Shown here: positions 62,775 to 64,000 of the stretch, piece by piece
Numbering within the stretch: position 1 is the first letter of the stretch
How the letters are laid out: every line of letters begins with the position of its first letter
Assembly (NCBI GenBank): GCA_964406465.1
Contig: CAYORT010000015.1
Location: forward strand, 1-64,000
From: JAHEZL01 sp964406465
GTDB lineage: Bacteria; Bacteroidota; Bacteroidia; Flavobacteriales_C; GCA-002722245
Length of the DNA stretch: 64,000 bases
Direction: 5' to 3'
The notes under the pieces: model-generated
Database searches by the model: none
What the model was told of the DNA's origin: nothing
Seen by the model: only the letters and a program-made list of their open reading frames with translations
Program-made: the position numbers and the translations under genes

Positions 62775-63281
62775 TTAGTAATTTTTTAAAATTAATTTGT
62801 TGTTTTTAAAGTCAACAAGAATATATGGAGAACCAGGTAATTCATTTTTTTTATCCTGCGAGTTACTTTCTTTTGATACATTTTTAAGGTTAAAGAAAAT
62901 TTCAGGCAAATTATCACCATCAAAGTCATTAACTACAAATTGAATAAAAGGATTAAATCCATCTTCTATGAATTTCTCATGTGATGTAAGATAAGGCATA
63001 TCTAATTGTATACAGTGAAAATTTCTAATTATAACATTTGAACTTAGTTGCATACGCAAATAATAGAATTCATGAGCCCCTCCATTTCCAATGAACCACA
63101 AAGAATCATTTATTTTATCTCCATCAAAATCCCAAATGTTTGAATAATTATAGATGGGAATATTCGTTTTTAAGATTGAATCAAATTTGTATGTAAGGTT
63201 TTTATCATGAGGAATGGTGTCAGTTTGAGCAAAAGATACATTCAATAAAAAAATTAATAGTATGAATCCAATAATTTTCAT
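62775..63281 (-). CDS. Small secreted protein with EF-hand-like repeats
   Basis: A 168-residue exported protein. It has a signal peptide (MKIIGFILLIFLLNVSFAQ) and two Asp-rich loops (WDFDGDKINDSLWF and VVNDFDGDNLPEIFF), the pattern of FG-GAP/dockerin-like calcium loops. The rest is not recognised. It lies 5 bases after the hisIE stop on the same strand and may be in its transcript. Confidence 0.62.
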   Translation of the reverse strand: MKIIGFILLIFLLNVSFAQTDTIPHDKNLTYKFDSILKTNIPIYNYSNIWDFDGDKINDSLWFIGNGGAHEFYYLRMQLSSNVIIRNFHCIQLDMPYLTSHEKFIEDGFNPFIQFVVNDFDGDNLPEIFFNLKNVSKESNSQDKKNELPGSPYILVDFKNNKLILKNY

Positions 63282-63286
63282 TGATG

Positions 63287-63883
63287 TTATTTATGTCTCT
63301 CCCTCAAAACCTTCACAACATCCTCTAATTTATATCCTTTCGCGGCCAAAAGCACAATATAGTGATACATCAAATCTGCTGCTTCGCCCAAGAAAAGCTC
63401 TTTGTTGTCGTCTTTGGCTTCAATCACAATTTCTACAGCTTCTTCACCCACTTTTTGCGCGACTTTATTGATGCCTTTAGCTAAAAGTTGAGAGGTGTAT
63501 GATTTCTCAGACGGATTGTTTTTTCTGTTTTGGATGGTTTCTTCTAAGTAAGCCAAAAACTCGGTAGGAGAGGTCTCGCTTTTTTCTGCCCAGCAAGTAT
63601 CGGTGCCGGTGTGGCATGTTGGCCCTACCGGATTTGCTTTAATCAATAAAGTATCGTTATCGCAATCGATTTTGATGTCGACTACATTCAAGAAATTACC
63701 GCTTTCTTCACCTTTGGTCCACAAACGGTTTTTCGTTCTGCTGAAGAAAGTTACTTTGCCGCTTTCTTTGGTTTTGGCAAAAGCTTCTTCGTTCATATAG
63801 CCCAACATTAAAACAGCTTTCGTTTTAGCGTCTTGAATGATGGCCGGAACTAGTCCGTTTGATTTTGTAAAGTCAATTTTCAT
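63287..63883 (-). CDS. hisIE: HisIE bifunctional histidine biosynthesis enzyme
   Basis: A 198-residue bifunctional enzyme. The N-terminal HisI domain (phosphoribosyl-AMP cyclohydrolase) has AVLMLGYMNEEAF, TFFSRTKNRLWTKGEESGN, the metal-binding IDCDNDTLL and GPTCHTGTDTCW. The C-terminal HisE domain (phosphoribosyl-ATP pyrophosphatase, from about 110) has GINKVAQKVGEEAVEIVIEA and EAADLMYHYIVLL. It performs steps 2 and 3 of histidine synthesis. Other his genes are not in the window. Confidence 0.95.
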   Translation of the reverse strand: MKIDFTKSNGLVPAIIQDAKTKAVLMLGYMNEEAFAKTKESGKVTFFSRTKNRLWTKGEESGNFLNVVDIKIDCDNDTLLIKANPVGPTCHTGTDTCWAEKSETSPTEFLAYLEETIQNRKNNPSEKSYTSQLLAKGINKVAQKVGEEAVEIVIEAKDDNKELFLGEAADLMYHYIVLLAAKGYKLEDVVKVLRERHK

Positions 63884-63937
63884 TGTGATAATTTAAAATG
63901 CGTTGCTAAAATAGTAATTAAAGAGATAGAATTAATT

Positions 63938-63985
63938 TTAACCACAGAGGCACAGAGTTTTTTCACAGAGATCGCAGAGCAAGAA
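63938..63985. repeat. Dispersed CAGAGGCACAGAG repeat
   Basis: TTAACCACAGAGGCACAGAG followed by TTTTTTCACAGAGATCGCAG matches the start of the 207-bp tandem units at 49602-50230. It lies upstream of hisIE and is truncated by the window end. Confidence 0.75.
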
Positions 63986-64000
63986 TAAAAATTAAAGGTC

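Overview
The window is about 64 kb of AT-rich chromosomal DNA from a member of the Bacteroidota, probably an environmental draft or metagenome scaffold. The evidence for the phylum is: two secreted proteins with type IX secretion C-terminal sorting domains, start codons without clear Shine-Dalgarno sites, several TAnnTTTG -7 promoter boxes, and typical gene neighbours. Five runs of N (four of 100, one of 10) are assembly gaps, and at least four of them interrupt genes or repeats. No finer taxonomy can be supported.

Region 1 (1-17.1 kb) is a surface-polysaccharide locus read on the + strand, mostly with 4-base ATGA overlaps. It starts with the end of a Wzt-type ABC exporter ATPase. Two methyltransferases, a polysaccharide deacetylase, GT2 and GT4 glycosyltransferases, a GT11 fucosyltransferase, a Wzy/WaaL-like membrane protein, a WbuB-like transferase, WecB, a sugar aminotransferase and a PglC-like initiating phosphosugar transferase follow. 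Region 2 (17.1-30.3 kb) is mixed housekeeping: TtcA-like tRNA thiolase, acetoacetyl-CoA synthetase, an SH3 protein, an M90 peptidase with an in-frame amber codon, RluA, PanB, a HprK-like kinase with a tiny lasso-like precursor, DnaK and Psd.

Region 3 (30.3-35.3 kb) is a second nucleotide-sugar and glycosyltransferase block (CapD-like dehydratase, epimerase, methyltransferase, GT4). Region 4 (35.3-41.9 kb) holds GcvT read in frame into a secreted hydrolase, LolD, SucC, a YceI lipoprotein, SucD, and an expansin-like protein with a type IX sorting signal. Region 5 (42-49.5 kb) is an alpha-glucan cluster: GH63, a 64-aa DUF2934-like protein, a debranching enzyme, a GT4/GT5-like synthase and GH57, with phosphoglucomutase at 53.6 kb. 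Between them lies a secreted NHL-repeat/beta-helix protein broken by an in-frame stop. Region 6 (55.3-64 kb) holds tRNA-Met, an LptF/G permease, two GT4 enzymes, a DUF6495-like protein, a membrane protein, RibH, a TPR protein, a small secreted protein and HisIE.

The least conventional signals are: (i) the 37-codon ORF at 25509-25622, which has the layout of a lasso-peptide precursor (Thr at -2, Gly1, Glu9, C-terminal Ser), directly before a HprK-like kinase but without visible cyclase or protease; (ii) a dispersed family of double-hairpin palindromes whose core sequences differ between copies while both arms stay complementary; and (iii) a palindrome-in-palindrome-in-palindrome at 53.2-53.6 kb with an apparent 8-bp target duplication.
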